The translations under genes were made by a program, and so were the position numbers. Below, piece by piece: positions 53,929 through 62,824 of a stretch of 64,000 bases of DNA. The stretch spans positions 744,001 to 808,000 of the forward strand of contig NZ_CP045651.1 of NCBI RefSeq assembly GCF_009557455.1, in the 5' to 3' direction. This DNA comes from Alistipes sp. dk3624 (GTDB lineage: Bacteria > Bacteroidota > Bacteroidia > Bacteroidales > Rikenellaceae). Each line of letters begins with the position of its first letter. Position 1 is the stretch's first letter. The notes below the pieces were generated by a model, which saw only the letters and a program-made list of their open reading frames with translations, was not told where the DNA came from and did not search any database.

Positions 53929-54846
53929 TTATGGCTGAGGAAGTTCGGGATCGGGCGTCACAGCAGTCCAATCTTCAGCAATGGAAGACTCGAATTCGAT
54001 TATATTGAAAATCGGATCCGTTCCGCCGCCGTGCGAATCGGCGTCAATAATCATCTTCAACAAATAATGCTTGCCTTTTTCGAACTCATCGGCGGGGATA
54101 TTGCCAGTCGCAATCGTATACTGCTGCAGATCGCCACTGTAGATTGTGGTTCCGTTTTTCGTTATCGTTATGCCGGCTGTAATCTTCACTTTACATCCTG
54201 CCGAACTTTGCGGTATAATCATGTAAGACGCTGCTCCTGCATAGGTTGCAGACGTTGAATTAGGAGAGGCCCATGCAGGAGTAGTGGCCGTCGGATCAAT
54301 TGTTCCTCCTGTCGATTGAACATCCAGGCTGGCAGTAAGCCCTATTGTGCTGAGTTGGTAGCCAGCATCTGACAAGTCATCATGCAATTGGGCTGTAACG
54401 GTGATTTTGGCCAACATATGGGAAAAAGCCAAACCAACAGTGCCGGAAGTCAGGCCCAGTTGAGGAGCGGCAATGGTAAAATCCTTGTTGGCATTTGCTG
54501 GAACTTCATAGGCGATTGAGAGAGTCGGATAAGTTCCGGTCGCCGCAACGTCTGCCGGAGCCCATGCGTAAAAATCCACACTACCGGAAGCGGGCCAGTA
54601 GTAAGGGCCGCCGCTGGGGACATCGCTTGCACTTACCTGATCGTTGATAAACCAGCCTGTCCCACCACTCCAAGCCGCATAAACCCGGTAAGGATCATTC
54701 CCATCGTTTGCGGCACGGGTCAATTTGTCGTTCAGGTTGGTAAATTTGATCTGCTTCGGAGTGAATCCGTCAACGTTTTCCTGTTCGTTTTTCGAACAGC
54801 CTGCTAATATGGCCGCCGCTGCCAGAGCCATTAAGATTTTTTTCAT
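53929..54846 (-). CDS. Fimbrillin-family lipoprotein
   Basis: 305 residues, signal MKKILMALAAAAILAGCSKNE, mature start FTPKQIKFTNLNDKLTRAAND with the TRA site. Motifs VDFYAWAPADV, LAFSHMLAKITVTA and ASYMIIPQSSAGCKVKI are typical of Bacteroidota fimbrillin-like proteins. Probably the shaft subunit of the second fimbria. 82 bases separate it from the tip gene. Confidence 0.85.
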   Translation of the reverse strand: MKKILMALAAAAILAGCSKNEQENVDGFTPKQIKFTNLNDKLTRAANDGNDPYRVYAAWSGGTGWFINDQVSASDVPSGGPYYWPASGSVDFYAWAPADVAATGTYPTLSIAYEVPANANKDFTIAAPQLGLTSGTVGLAFSHMLAKITVTAQLHDDLSDAGYQLSTIGLTASLDVQSTGGTIDPTATTPAWASPNSTSATYAGAASYMIIPQSSAGCKVKITAGITITKNGTTIYSGDLQQYTIATGNIPADEFEKGKHYLLKMIIDADSHGGGTDPIFNIIEFESSIAEDWTAVTPDPELPQP

Positions 54847-55015
54847 TTTGATTCGAATTATGCGTCGTTCGTTAATCTTTTAAAATTTTGTTTTCTTTAT
54901 TTTCACTTTCGCCTTGCAAAGGTGAAAATTAGGAGTGTTCCCCTGTCCGGTCGGTAATCGCTTTTTTTTACTTTATCACGTCTTTAAACAATATTATTTA
55001 TTGATAACCAATATC

Positions 55016-56077
55016 TTATTTCGAGGTTAAGGGTACATCTATCACATCCCAGTCGATAAGCTCCGAGTCAAAACCGGAACCTCCTTCCTCGGGCTCCACA
55101 TCGGGCAGCCGCTCGGGCAAGTCCACCTCCACTTCGAGAGTCGTCGCCCCATGCTGCCCCGGCAGATACCGGATCAGCCCGGTAACATTCGCCCGCAGGT
55201 GCACAACGGTCCGGTCTCTGTCCTTTAAGATGAAGAAAAAGTCCATTGCGATCTGACGGTCGGGCTGGGGAGTAAGCGACGAGGGCTGTTGGCCCGGGAT
55301 CCCGAACGTGCGGACAGTGGTTGAAATCGTACCCGCCGTGGTCGAGCCGGGGTTATAGGTTCTGTTGTTTATGGTGAACTGCTGGCTAACGGCCTGCAGT
55401 GTACTCCTGTCCCCGCTGAAATTATAAGCCCCCGCCATCCCGTTCAAATCGATCAATGCCGGCATACGGGCATTATTCAAACCCTCCACATGGACAGTGA
55501 CATTCAATTCGTGCACCTTACGTTCGGGTATCAATCCTACCAGGGCTTCGATGGATTCCTGCATCCCCGGAGAAGGCGTCTGCCCTTCTGGATTCTGGGT
55601 ATACCTGACCATTGCACAACTCACTTCGAAATCACGTACCGTAACCGAAGCCAGGATATCTGGTTCGTAAACGTACGGAACATCGCCCAACCTTAACGGT
55701 ACGGTGGGGTTGGAATTGATCGTGGCGTACGATTCGAGTGTCGACAGATTCTCATATCCGCGTATACCGACCCCATATAGCTGTCCCCGGATCTCATTGA
55801 AAACGACAACCGTGTAGCCCCCTTCGGGCACATAGGCATAGGTCTGTATCCGGTTGGCGCTGTTTTCAAAACGGTGTTCCAGAACCAATTTGCCGTCATT
55901 TTTACTGTAAAACAATGCGGTTACGTTTTGCGGGACTATACCGGCTTTCTCCCACAGCGTTCCCATGGGGATAACGGCACGCAGATCCACCACTTCTTCA
56001 ATAGGGCGGCGGCAACTGCTGAAAAGCAGCGCGACGGCCAGTATCAATACTGTATATTCATTGTATATGCGTTTCAT
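55016..56077 (-). CDS. DUF5119 lipoprotein, probable fimbrial anchor/accessory
   Basis: 353 residues, lipoprotein signal (AVALLFSSCRRP). It matches DUF5119 proteins: VVDLRAVIPMGTLWEKAGIVPQNVTALFY, then PEGGYTVVVFNEIRGQLYGVGIRGYENL. These lie in fimbrial operons between DUF3575 and fimbrillin genes, as here, and may take the place of Mfa2. Role inferred from position. Confidence 0.8.
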   Translation of the reverse strand: MKRIYNEYTVLILAVALLFSSCRRPIEEVVDLRAVIPMGTLWEKAGIVPQNVTALFYSKNDGKLVLEHRFENSANRIQTYAYVPEGGYTVVVFNEIRGQLYGVGIRGYENLSTLESYATINSNPTVPLRLGDVPYVYEPDILASVTVRDFEVSCAMVRYTQNPEGQTPSPGMQESIEALVGLIPERKVHELNVTVHVEGLNNARMPALIDLNGMAGAYNFSGDRSTLQAVSQQFTINNRTYNPGSTTAGTISTTVRTFGIPGQQPSSLTPQPDRQIAMDFFFILKDRDRTVVHLRANVTGLIRYLPGQHGATTLEVEVDLPERLPDVEPEEGGSGFDSELIDWDVIDVPLTSK

Positions 56078-56094
56078 TATTCGCTTTCTTATTC

Positions 56095-57423
56095 TTACTT
56101 GCGGTAACCGCGGTTAATCATCCATACCAGGGATACCTTCAATTGGGTCGGACCAACCCAGTGGAAGTTCCCCCGGCTCTTGAGAATAAGGTGCCACTGA
56201 TCGTCCTCTCCGCATTTTTCGGCAGCGTATTCCCTGTACTTGCTTCCCATATATCCTAAACCGAGCGAATACTCCATCCGCCAGTTTTTGCTGATGCTGT
56301 GGGCAAAACCTCCGGTAATACCCGCTGAAACAAACTCGCCCTGATATCCTTTTGTCTTCCATTCCACATCATAATAACCGCCGCCCGCATATAGGCCCGT
56401 AAACCATCCCGTCATTTGATTGCGTCCTGTACGCTCGCCCCACCAGTAACGCAATTCCATGTTCCCGTTCAGCACTTCCAGGGCGTGTTGTTTTTTTTCA
56501 AAAAGCCACCACGGGAACACCCATTCCATAGCCAATGACCAGCGCTCCCTCATGGGGATTTCGATACCGGCATTGACCGCAGATCCTAAATCGTACAGAA
56601 GGTTGGTTTTCATCGCAAAAAGCGGTTTGCGTGCCATTGTCGGCAACGATGGAATTGACAAGGTGTCGCTCGGATCGTTTACCGAGTCATTGCCAGCCTC
56701 CGGCCCCACCACCTGCCCGGGAAAATCAATAGTCGTTTCTATCGCGGGACTGTCTGACGGGACGGGTACCGTGACAATCTCTTCCCGTTGCTGCGCCTTT
56801 TCAGGGTTTTCTTCCTTTAAATAGAAAACAACGCTTGTTCCCGACCGCATAAGCCTGGCAAAGTTGCGTGTCAGGTAATTCTCTGTTGCGCCGCCGCCCA
56901 GACGCTTCATCTTAATGAACTTCGATTCTTCATCAAGCGGCATCGAAAGTATGCGCAGAAGATCATCCCTGTATGGAACCATCCTGTCAAGTCGGACCTG
57001 TTCGAAAAGGTAGCTCCAATTGATAACCGACGGTTTTATAAATATTTTCTGTTCATTCAACTCCACATCGGGGAATTTCCATCGTATATGACTTCTTACC
57101 GCCATGGCACGTTCGTACGATAAGCGTGAATTGGTCCGGAACGATCCGATAAGGGAAGAGCTTCCTTGAATGACAATGGAATCCAATGCGGATCTAACCG
57201 TTATATCCCGGAATATTTCTTCCAGTTTATTCAATTCGGCCTGGTTGGTGCAGTACTCCCGCATCAGAAGCGAACTGTTGTTGGCAAAATAAAATACCGC
57301 AGTCAATGTATCCTGCCGATACCCGGGAGACGCGGCATAGCTGTAGTTTGTCGCCCCAAAAAACAGTGATATCCAGGACAACATGAGCGTGCGCCATAAT
57401 ATATGTCTGTTCAATCTGTTCAT
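56095..57423 (-). CDS. DUF3575 outer-membrane protein with OmpA-like N-terminal region
   Basis: About 442 residues from MNRLNRHILWRTLM (57423). Exported. Residues 40-220 look OmpA-like (VFYFANNSSLLMREY, LDSIVIQGSSSLIG, LSYERAMAVRSHI), followed by a Pro/Ser-rich linker and a DUF3575 barrel (FAMKTNLLYDLGSAVNAGIEIPMRERWSLAMEWVFPWW). It merges in one gene what the first operon splits between its DUF3575 and DUF3868 genes. First gene of the second fimbrial operon. Confidence 0.85.
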   Translation of the reverse strand: MNRLNRHILWRTLMLSWISLFFGATNYSYAASPGYRQDTLTAVFYFANNSSLLMREYCTNQAELNKLEEIFRDITVRSALDSIVIQGSSSLIGSFRTNSRLSYERAMAVRSHIRWKFPDVELNEQKIFIKPSVINWSYLFEQVRLDRMVPYRDDLLRILSMPLDEESKFIKMKRLGGGATENYLTRNFARLMRSGTSVVFYLKEENPEKAQQREEIVTVPVPSDSPAIETTIDFPGQVVGPEAGNDSVNDPSDTLSIPSLPTMARKPLFAMKTNLLYDLGSAVNAGIEIPMRERWSLAMEWVFPWWLFEKKQHALEVLNGNMELRYWWGERTGRNQMTGWFTGLYAGGGYYDVEWKTKGYQGEFVSAGITGGFAHSISKNWRMEYSLGLGYMGSKYREYAAEKCGEDDQWHLILKSRGNFHWVGPTQLKVSLVWMINRGYRK

Positions 57424-57892
57424 TTTTTTATTAATGTGGTGCTGATAATTACAAAGAAATATATTCGTGTTCAATCAGTTTCAGGAGTACAGAGAATGCC
57501 ATAACTGGTTGCGGATAAACTCTTTAAATTTTGTCATCTTTGATTTAGTGAAAAACGCTGTAAAATTAGACTTTGTTATGCCTGATTTTGTGGTAATTAG
57601 CTGTAATATTAGTATTTTGGTTAAGTGCCATGAATCAGAAAAACGATTAATTATCAGCGACATACATATGATTTACAATTATATAATGTTATGTATATGT
57701 TATGTAGTATAGTAGGTCTCTAATTCGATTGATTGAAGGTAAATGCAGATTGAGAAAGGGTATGGGGATTAGTTGCACGGAAAATGCATACTTTTGGCAT
57801 ACAATTCAAATTCATATAGCCGCGTGTAACTTTCACGAATGAACGGCAGTTGTCAACATGTTTAAGGGATTGTTGTTTTTGTGACGGAAATT
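57424..57892. promoter_or_regulatory. Divergent intergenic region between fimbrial operon 2 and its regulator
   Basis: 469 AT-rich bases between divergent genes, so promoters for both must lie here. Near-consensus TCATCTTTG at 57536-57544 reads rightwards. Unlike operon 1, no long inverted repeats or recombinase lie nearby, so control is probably by the DUF6377 protein instead. Confidence 0.45.
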
Positions 57893-59488
57893 ATGAAACA
57901 GACTATAATTTTGATATTATGTCTCTTGGGGTGCCGCGTGGCGTCCGGAGAATCATTGGCGCCAGACTCGCTTTTCATCAGGTTGGATGCGTCGATCGCT
58001 AACCGTTCGTTTTACATAGAGCAAAAGAACGATACATTGATCGAGCTCAAAAACCGGTTGCTCAATGCTGCTTCGCTGGAACAGAAATATGAGCTTTCCA
58101 AAGAATTGGTCTCTCAATACAGCAATTATGAAAACGCCCCCACATTATATTATGCCGACCAATGTCTGGAGATAGCCAGGCAATTGGGCGACCGGAACCT
58201 CATTACGGAATCTCTCCTGCGCCGGGCAAACTACCTGCGCTTTTCAGGGCTTACACACGAGTCCCTCTCCATCCTGGAATCAATTGATCCCGATAAGCTG
58301 CCCGTTGAATTACGGAAAACGTATTATAAAGTGTATATGCACGTATGCCACAGTTACACCAAGCTTCAGAATGACTCTCACTACAGGGATAAATACATAG
58401 AGCTGGCGCTTCGGAATGCGGATTCATACCTAGCCTTGGAAAGAGGCGACGAATCGGAATATTTAAGTGTCCAGGCTTACAAATTTTATTTGGAAAAAAA
58501 TTACCAACAAGCCATCAATACCATTAAAACCCTGCAGAAAAGGGATGACGTCAAGCCTTATATGAGTGCCGAATATCTGTATTATCTGGGGTTGGTTTAT
58601 CTCGAACTGGGGGATAGCTATAAGCGTGTGTCTCTCGAAGCATTCATAAGAAGCGCGATAATTTCCAATGAGTTGGCTATGACAAATTTGCTGTCACTTT
58701 TATATGTAGGCAGATTGCTGATCAATTCTGACAATCCTTACGCATACATGGCCGATGAATACATAAATGTTGCCGTCGAAGATGCGGTTATTTTCGGAGA
58801 CAGTTATAGAGCGGATCTTATCAAATCCACCTATTATTACACATTGCAGATCAATCTGGAGAGAGCTGAAGCGCGCAAAAAAACGTTAGAAATAGTCGCT
58901 GTTGTCGTTTCCATCTTTTTAGTGACGCTGGGGTTCTTTCTGTTTTTGTTGCTGCGCAGCAACAAAGAAAACAAAAACAACCGTAAAAAATTGTCGGTAA
59001 CGAATGCCCGCCTGCAGGATTCCGCATTGAGGATGGAGGCATATCTTAAATTATTCATCAACCGAAATTTAGTACAGATAGAAAAGGCAGAAAAATACAA
59101 AAAACAGCTATTGAAAATGCTAAACGGCAGTACGTCTTGCGAAAAAATAAAGCAGGATATATCCTCTATGTTCGATATGAACGAGGATTATAATAGCCTA
59201 TTGGCCGATTTTGACAAATCGATCACCGACCTTTTTCCCCATTTTGCCGACGAGGTCAATAAACTGCTCAAGCCGAATCAGTTATATACGTACGATCAGA
59301 ATTCGGCCAATAAATTGAATACCGAGTTACGTATATTGGCGCTGGTAAGACTGGGCGTTGCCGATAACAAACAGATCGCCTCCTTTTTCCGCATTACGCT
59401 CCAATCGGTGTATAACTACAGGAGCAAGGCCCGGGGCCGGGCCGTAAACGAAGATACTTTCGATGACGATATAATGAAGATTTTATAG
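57893..59488 (+). CDS. DUF6377-like membrane regulator with TPR and C-terminal HTH
   Basis: About 531 residues from MKQTIILILCLLGCRVASGES; a GTG 4 codons upstream is possible. Signal peptide, helical TPR-like periplasmic repeats (60-310), a transmembrane segment (VAVVVSIFLVTLGFFLFLLLR near 345-365), a coiled coil and a C-terminal LuxR-type HTH (LALVRLGVADNKQIASFFRITLQSVYNYRSKARG). A one-piece membrane-bound transcription regulator. Divergent from the fimbrial operon, which it probably controls. Confidence 0.85.
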   Translation: MKQTIILILCLLGCRVASGESLAPDSLFIRLDASIANRSFYIEQKNDTLIELKNRLLNAASLEQKYELSKELVSQYSNYENAPTLYYADQCLEIARQLGDRNLITESLLRRANYLRFSGLTHESLSILESIDPDKLPVELRKTYYKVYMHVCHSYTKLQNDSHYRDKYIELALRNADSYLALERGDESEYLSVQAYKFYLEKNYQQAINTIKTLQKRDDVKPYMSAEYLYYLGLVYLELGDSYKRVSLEAFIRSAIISNELAMTNLLSLLYVGRLLINSDNPYAYMADEYINVAVEDAVIFGDSYRADLIKSTYYYTLQINLERAEARKKTLEIVAVVVSIFLVTLGFFLFLLLRSNKENKNNRKKLSVTNARLQDSALRMEAYLKLFINRNLVQIEKAEKYKKQLLKMLNGSTSCEKIKQDISSMFDMNEDYNSLLADFDKSITDLFPHFADEVNKLLKPNQLYTYDQNSANKLNTELRILALVRLGVADNKQIASFFRITLQSVYNYRSKARGRAVNEDTFDDDIMKIL

Positions 59489-59793
59489 ACTGAATCTTGG
59501 TAATGGGAGGATTACGGGTAGACGAAACTGCGTAGCTGGCTTAAACCTCGCCTAAATTTGCATTTGAAGGGCATTTGCTGTTAATTCCGGATCATTTTAT
59601 CAAATATGGGAATTAGATTATATCAAAAACGCGAAGCTGATTTGTCGTTACACAAATTCCGGTTAACTTCGCAGTGTCGGTCAACACAATCCCGACTGTT
59701 TTATGGGCGGGTAATGTTTCAAATTAGGGGATTGATAAAATCAAATGATTAAAACATTGATTACCAAGAATTATCTTCATCGTTTCAACAAAT
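59489..59793. other. Intergenic region with an IS-end-like repeat
   Basis: No gene. ATGTTTCAAATTAGGG near 59708-59724 recurs as ATGTTTCAAACTAGGG near 59879-59895, suggesting two nested ends of the IS1-like element that follows. Confidence 0.4.
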
Positions 59794-59825
59794 TAAAAGC
59801 GACTATTTCAGTCGCTTTTATTATT
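59794..59825 (+). terminator. Intrinsic terminator
   Basis: TAAAAGCGACT / AGTCGCTTTTA, perfect over 11 bp with a 5-base loop, followed by TTATTTTT. It could terminate the DUF6377 transcript or protect the IS from readthrough. Confidence 0.75.
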
Positions 59826-59889
59826 TTTGCACCCTTAAATCCTTCGAAAATGAATTCTCCGAGTGGATTTTTGACCTTCATGTTTCAAA

Positions 59890-60028
59890 CTAGGGAATAG
59901 TAAAAATAGAATGTAAATATTGCGGAGGAGTATGTGTAAAAGACGGAACGCAGAGCAACGGCAGGCAACGCTACAAATGCAAATCGTGTCATCGAAAACA
60001 ACAGGTACTATATAGTTGCTCACACTAA
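59890..60028 (+). pseudogene. 5' remnant of IS1-like transposase (InsA zinc ribbon)
   Basis: Reads IECKYCGGVCVKDGTQSNGRQRYKCKSCHRKQQVLY, the zinc-ribbon start of IS1-family InsA (C-x2-C ... C-x2-C). It breaks off at about 60020, where it joins a piece of traO. Only about 40 codons remain. Confidence 0.65.
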
Positions 60029-60267
60029 GAGAGCGGATCGTCCGTCGCCCGCTTCCATACGCTGCTGGTAAACCGCGAGTTCCATGCGCTGGACGATATG
60101 CCGGGATCGACCGGAGCGATCCGATGCGGCAGGTGTTTACCCTGTGATATCGCAGCCTGTCGGACAAAAACGCCGAGGTACGGTTCATCGTCCGGGATAA
60201 TTTCGGACAGCAGACCGAACTGACCGTGAGTTTCGATGTCGGGCGGAAAGAACCGCAGACGGAATAG
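60025..60267 (+). pseudogene. traQ: Fused traO fragment and 3' end of traQ
   Basis: 60025-60068 repeats the 3' part of traO (49435-49489) with a 10-base deletion. It is joined to sequence reading PMRQVFTL, TGA, YRSLSDKNAEVRFIVRDNFGQQTELTVSFDVGRKEPQTE, the C-terminus of TraQ. The TGA (about 60147) is one more in-frame stop. This piece completes the traQ truncated at 49677, some 10 kb away. Confidence 0.65.
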
Positions 60268-60443
60268 AATACGAATAAAGAAAAACAATTAAGGGGCAGG
60301 AGTGTTTATTTCCGTTCCTAATTGTATATTATGAAGTCTGTTATCGCAGACCTACACCGTTATCAAAAGCAAATATATATAAAATAAATTTCAATGACAA
60401 ATACACGAAAGCAGGATATGTCATTATTCAGGTTCTTTGTTAT

Positions 60444-60674
60444 ATGAGAAAGCAAAGACGCAATGACATATTACTCGGGATGATCGCGAAAAAGCTGAAA
60501 AAGTTGCGAAGTGTGAAAAAATTGACGCAAGCAGAAGTTTACCGACAAACTAAGATACATATAGGGCGCATAGAATCGGGAAATTCTAATATTACGATGA
60601 GTTCTTTATCCGAGTTGTGTAAATTCTATCAGATTTCTTTTGAGGATTTTTTCAAAGAGATTAGAACGAAATAG
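60444..60674 (+). CDS. Small XRE-family HTH protein
   Basis: 76 residues: AKKLKKLRSVKKLTQAEVYRQTKIHIGRIESGNSNITMSSLSELCKFYQISFEDFF, a complete Cro/CI HTH. A second start at codon 13 (MIAKKLKK) is possible. Monocistronic, followed by a strong terminator. Target unknown; it may be a stranded regulator of a lost element. Confidence 0.85.
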   Translation: MRKQRRNDILLGMIAKKLKKLRSVKKLTQAEVYRQTKIHIGRIESGNSNITMSSLSELCKFYQISFEDFFKEIRTK

Positions 60675-60704
60675 GAAACGGCGGACTTTTCAGTCCGCCG
60701 TTTC
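60675..60704 (+). terminator. Strong intrinsic terminator
   Basis: GAAACGGCGGACT / AGTCCGCCGTTTC with a 4-base loop, then TTTTGTTT, directly at the stop of the XRE gene. Confidence 0.88.
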
Positions 60705-60710
60705 TTTTGT

Positions 60711-60815
60711 TTACCGATCCTTGTTTGATCGGTAGTTCTGTTTCAGCACTTCACGCATTCCCGCTTCGGGATAGAGAAACACCCGCCCGCAGACCGCCGT
60801 ATGGGATATCTTATT
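60711..60815 (-). pseudogene. 3' remnant of excisionase-like HTH gene
   Basis: Reads HTAVCGRVFLYPEAGMREVLKQNYRSNKDR to a TAA, matching the C-terminal part of excisionase-like HTH proteins such as the one at 24579 (PYTSVGGRILYPESGIEKLLEKN). The upstream HTH half is missing. It marks a third degraded element. Confidence 0.5.
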
Positions 60816-60838
60816 CGTTAAGAACATACATGTGTATG

Positions 60839-61297
60839 TTATTTCAATGGATGTACGAGTAAATCAAACTTGTCACTTTTATTGTCAAGTGAAACATCGT
60901 ATTCTTCAATTTTGTGGCTATAAGCCCATGTGCGTAAATGGTCTTTTATGTCTGCCTCGATATATGGCCCGTAATAAATGGCTTTTAACCTGTTGCCGCA
61001 AGATATTTCTAAAAATGGATCGTTTGATTTTGCTTCGCATTTACATATAAACCGCCACTCCTTTTCAATACTATATTCTGCAATGTCTTTAAATAAGAAT
61101 GCCTTGTACCAATACAATAAATCGGGGAAAGGCATTGTAGATGGCAATCCGTTTGATGTCAAAAATGAATTTACCAACCACCAACTTGCAACTTCTGTCG
61201 CATTATACATAGTATCCGAATAAACCACAGGAAATAATGTCGGATTGACTTTTTCATCCGGATTATCCGCCTCTTTCTCAATAATCAGTCCTGTCAA
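60839..61297 (-). pseudogene. 5'-truncated DUF2971 protein
   Basis: 152 codons containing the C-terminal DUF2971 core: YWYKAFLFKDIAEYSIEKEWRFICKCEAKS and NRLKAIYYGPYIEADI. Full members have about 250-300 residues with an N-terminal YKY...-type segment not found here. An ATG exists at 61297, so a short protein could be made. DUF2971 genes are frequent on mobile elements; function unknown. Confidence 0.55.
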
Positions 61298-61822
61298 ATC
61301 GCCATGTACGAGGCTTTCCCGCGCTCGGACTACTATGGCGGCTCCGTCACCATGCCGGATATTCAGGAGCAGACTCCATAGCCTTGCGGCGTTCCGGTTT
61401 AGGTAATCCCCGTTTAGACACTTAATAACTATTAGCGTGATAGATTTTCGGATATGACTTTCGCCGTTTTATGCTTATCGCACATGCGCTGCAATTTGTT
61501 TATGCCTTATCCCCAGACGAGGGGTTGGGGCATTGCAATACAACGTATATAAATGTCTTCCGTTGCAGTCGCAGTGGGTACCGCTTGGGCTATCATTCAA
61601 TCAATCCAGATTTTATCCTTATATCTATCGTTTCAGCTCCCCATTCAGTCGCAGTATGACATTTTACTGACTTATAGCTTTCCCGACATGCTACACTCCC
61701 TGTCCAGTTTCCCTTTCAGATAAGTCGGTTGCTTACAGGCATATAAACACGCGCCTGGTGTATGCTACACACATTTATCAAGTGCCCTTACGGGCGCACG
61801 TCCTGCACCGCCGCCCCGTTGA
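61298..61822. other. 525 bases without a supported gene
   Basis: Contains frames such as YEAFPRSDYYGGSVTMPDIQEQ and RLGYHSINPDFI that resemble stretches often mis-annotated as short proteins near mobile elements. No start, ribosome site or family supports them. The junction at about 61298 cuts the DUF2971 gene. Confidence 0.35.
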
Positions 61823-62177
61823 TCAGTTTACCAGCGCCGACTGATGCGTCTGGATGATCTCCGCGAGCTGGCCCATCAGCCCGAACAGGAACAGCAAATC
61901 GTCGTCGACCAGCTCGCGGTCACCCTCCAAAAACAGTCGCGGGCCAAGGTCCGCATAGCCATGACCTCGTCCTTCTTGGATGCGGCTATGAACTTCGAAA
62001 ACTGCGGGAACGTGAGCTCGCCCAGGTAGGCGACGTAAACCTTCCTCTCCCCGCACTCCGTGTCCCCGAAGACTGCCATCGGGTACACCTTACGCAGCTT
62101 GCGCTCGGCTTTCAGACCCTCGACGCGCTCGCGGATGCGGCACGCTGCTCCAGGGTCAAACTCTTCTCTTCCGTCAT
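61823..62177 (-). pseudogene. Phage/ICE-like protein with two one-base deletions
   Basis: Joining three frames gives MTEEKSLTLEQRAA, IRERVEGLKAERKLRKVYPMAVFGDTECGERKVYVAYLGE..., then FLEGDRELVDDDLLFLFGLMGQLAEIIQTHQSALVN. The first break is near 62142, the second at a run of five T (about 61933) where six would keep the frame. I do not recognise the family with certainty; it looks like small tail- or packaging-associated proteins of Mu-like or transfer-agent elements. A programmed frameshift at the T run is possible, but the first break argues for decay. Confidence 0.55.
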
Positions 62178-62267
62178 ATCTCGTGTTTTTATGGTTTATG
62201 GAAGGATAGAGGCCCCGCCGGGGAATATGTTTACGGTTGTGGCAAAAAAACTTCCGGACCGGGAGCA

Positions 62268-62555
62268 TTAAGCGTCATGACGTTCACGGATACGGCGTTG
62301 CAGCACCGAAGAGGCGGTAAAATGAACCGTCCTGCACGCAGGAATCCTCATCGAAACCCTTCGGTGCGGATCGTAGCCGTTGTGCTCGGGCCGGTCTTTC
62401 GGAGTGAACGTTCCAAACGAAGAGATCGTAATCCTCTCCCCGTCGAGGATTGCCGTGGCCAGCCGGGCGAAAAGCGCGTTGACGACAAGTGAAACTTCCT
62501 GCTGGGATTTGCCCAGATCGCGGGCGACGTCCCGAACCAATACTTGCTTATTCAT
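62268..62555 (-). CDS. HU/IHF-family DNA-binding protein
   Basis: 95 residues: MNKQVLVRDVARDLGKSQQEVSLVVNALFARLATAILDGERITISSFGTFTPKDRPEHNGYDPHRR, the HU fold with the conserved GTF and the DNA-binding arm (usual NP tip replaced by HR). Genes of this type often go with integrative elements as well as the chromosome. Lies upstream of the broken phage-like gene on the same strand. Confidence 0.88.
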   Translation of the reverse strand: MNKQVLVRDVARDLGKSQQEVSLVVNALFARLATAILDGERITISSFGTFTPKDRPEHNGYDPHRRVSMRIPACRTVHFTASSVLQRRIRERHDA

Positions 62556-62572
62556 AATCTATATCTTTAGAT

Positions 62573-62800
62573 TTATGGGACTATAAATCCACGAAATTTC
62601 CGGCTCCTGTACCGCACAGAAACCCGGAATCCGCGATCATCCATTCTATTTTCTATATCGTTGGTCCGGAGAGCTTCCCGAAGGTTCCGGCCAAGATCTC
62701 CGAAGACCGTCCCACACACGACCGCCCGCTCGGGACGAAAGTCCGAAGCCGAGCCCTTACGGCACCGGATATAGCCCGGAATCGCCGCATAGATCTTCAC
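62573..62800 (-). CDS. Small hypothetical protein
   Basis: 75 codons, MKIYAAIPGYIRCRKGSASDFRPERAVVCG..., basic (pI high), ending 17 bases before the HU start on the same strand. Not recognised. The size and location fit a real small gene of the operon, but coding character is weak. Confidence 0.3.
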   Translation of the reverse strand: MKIYAAIPGYIRCRKGSASDFRPERAVVCGTVFGDLGRNLREALRTNDIENRMDDRGFRVSVRYRSRKFRGFIVP

Positions 62801-62824
62801 CTTTCACTACCGCGGCTCAACGGG

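Noticed and set aside
61298-61822. Short proteins resembling YEAFPRSDYYGGS and RLGYHSINPDF
   Set aside because: Frames of this type are repeatedly found near mobile DNA but lack start signals; likely spurious.
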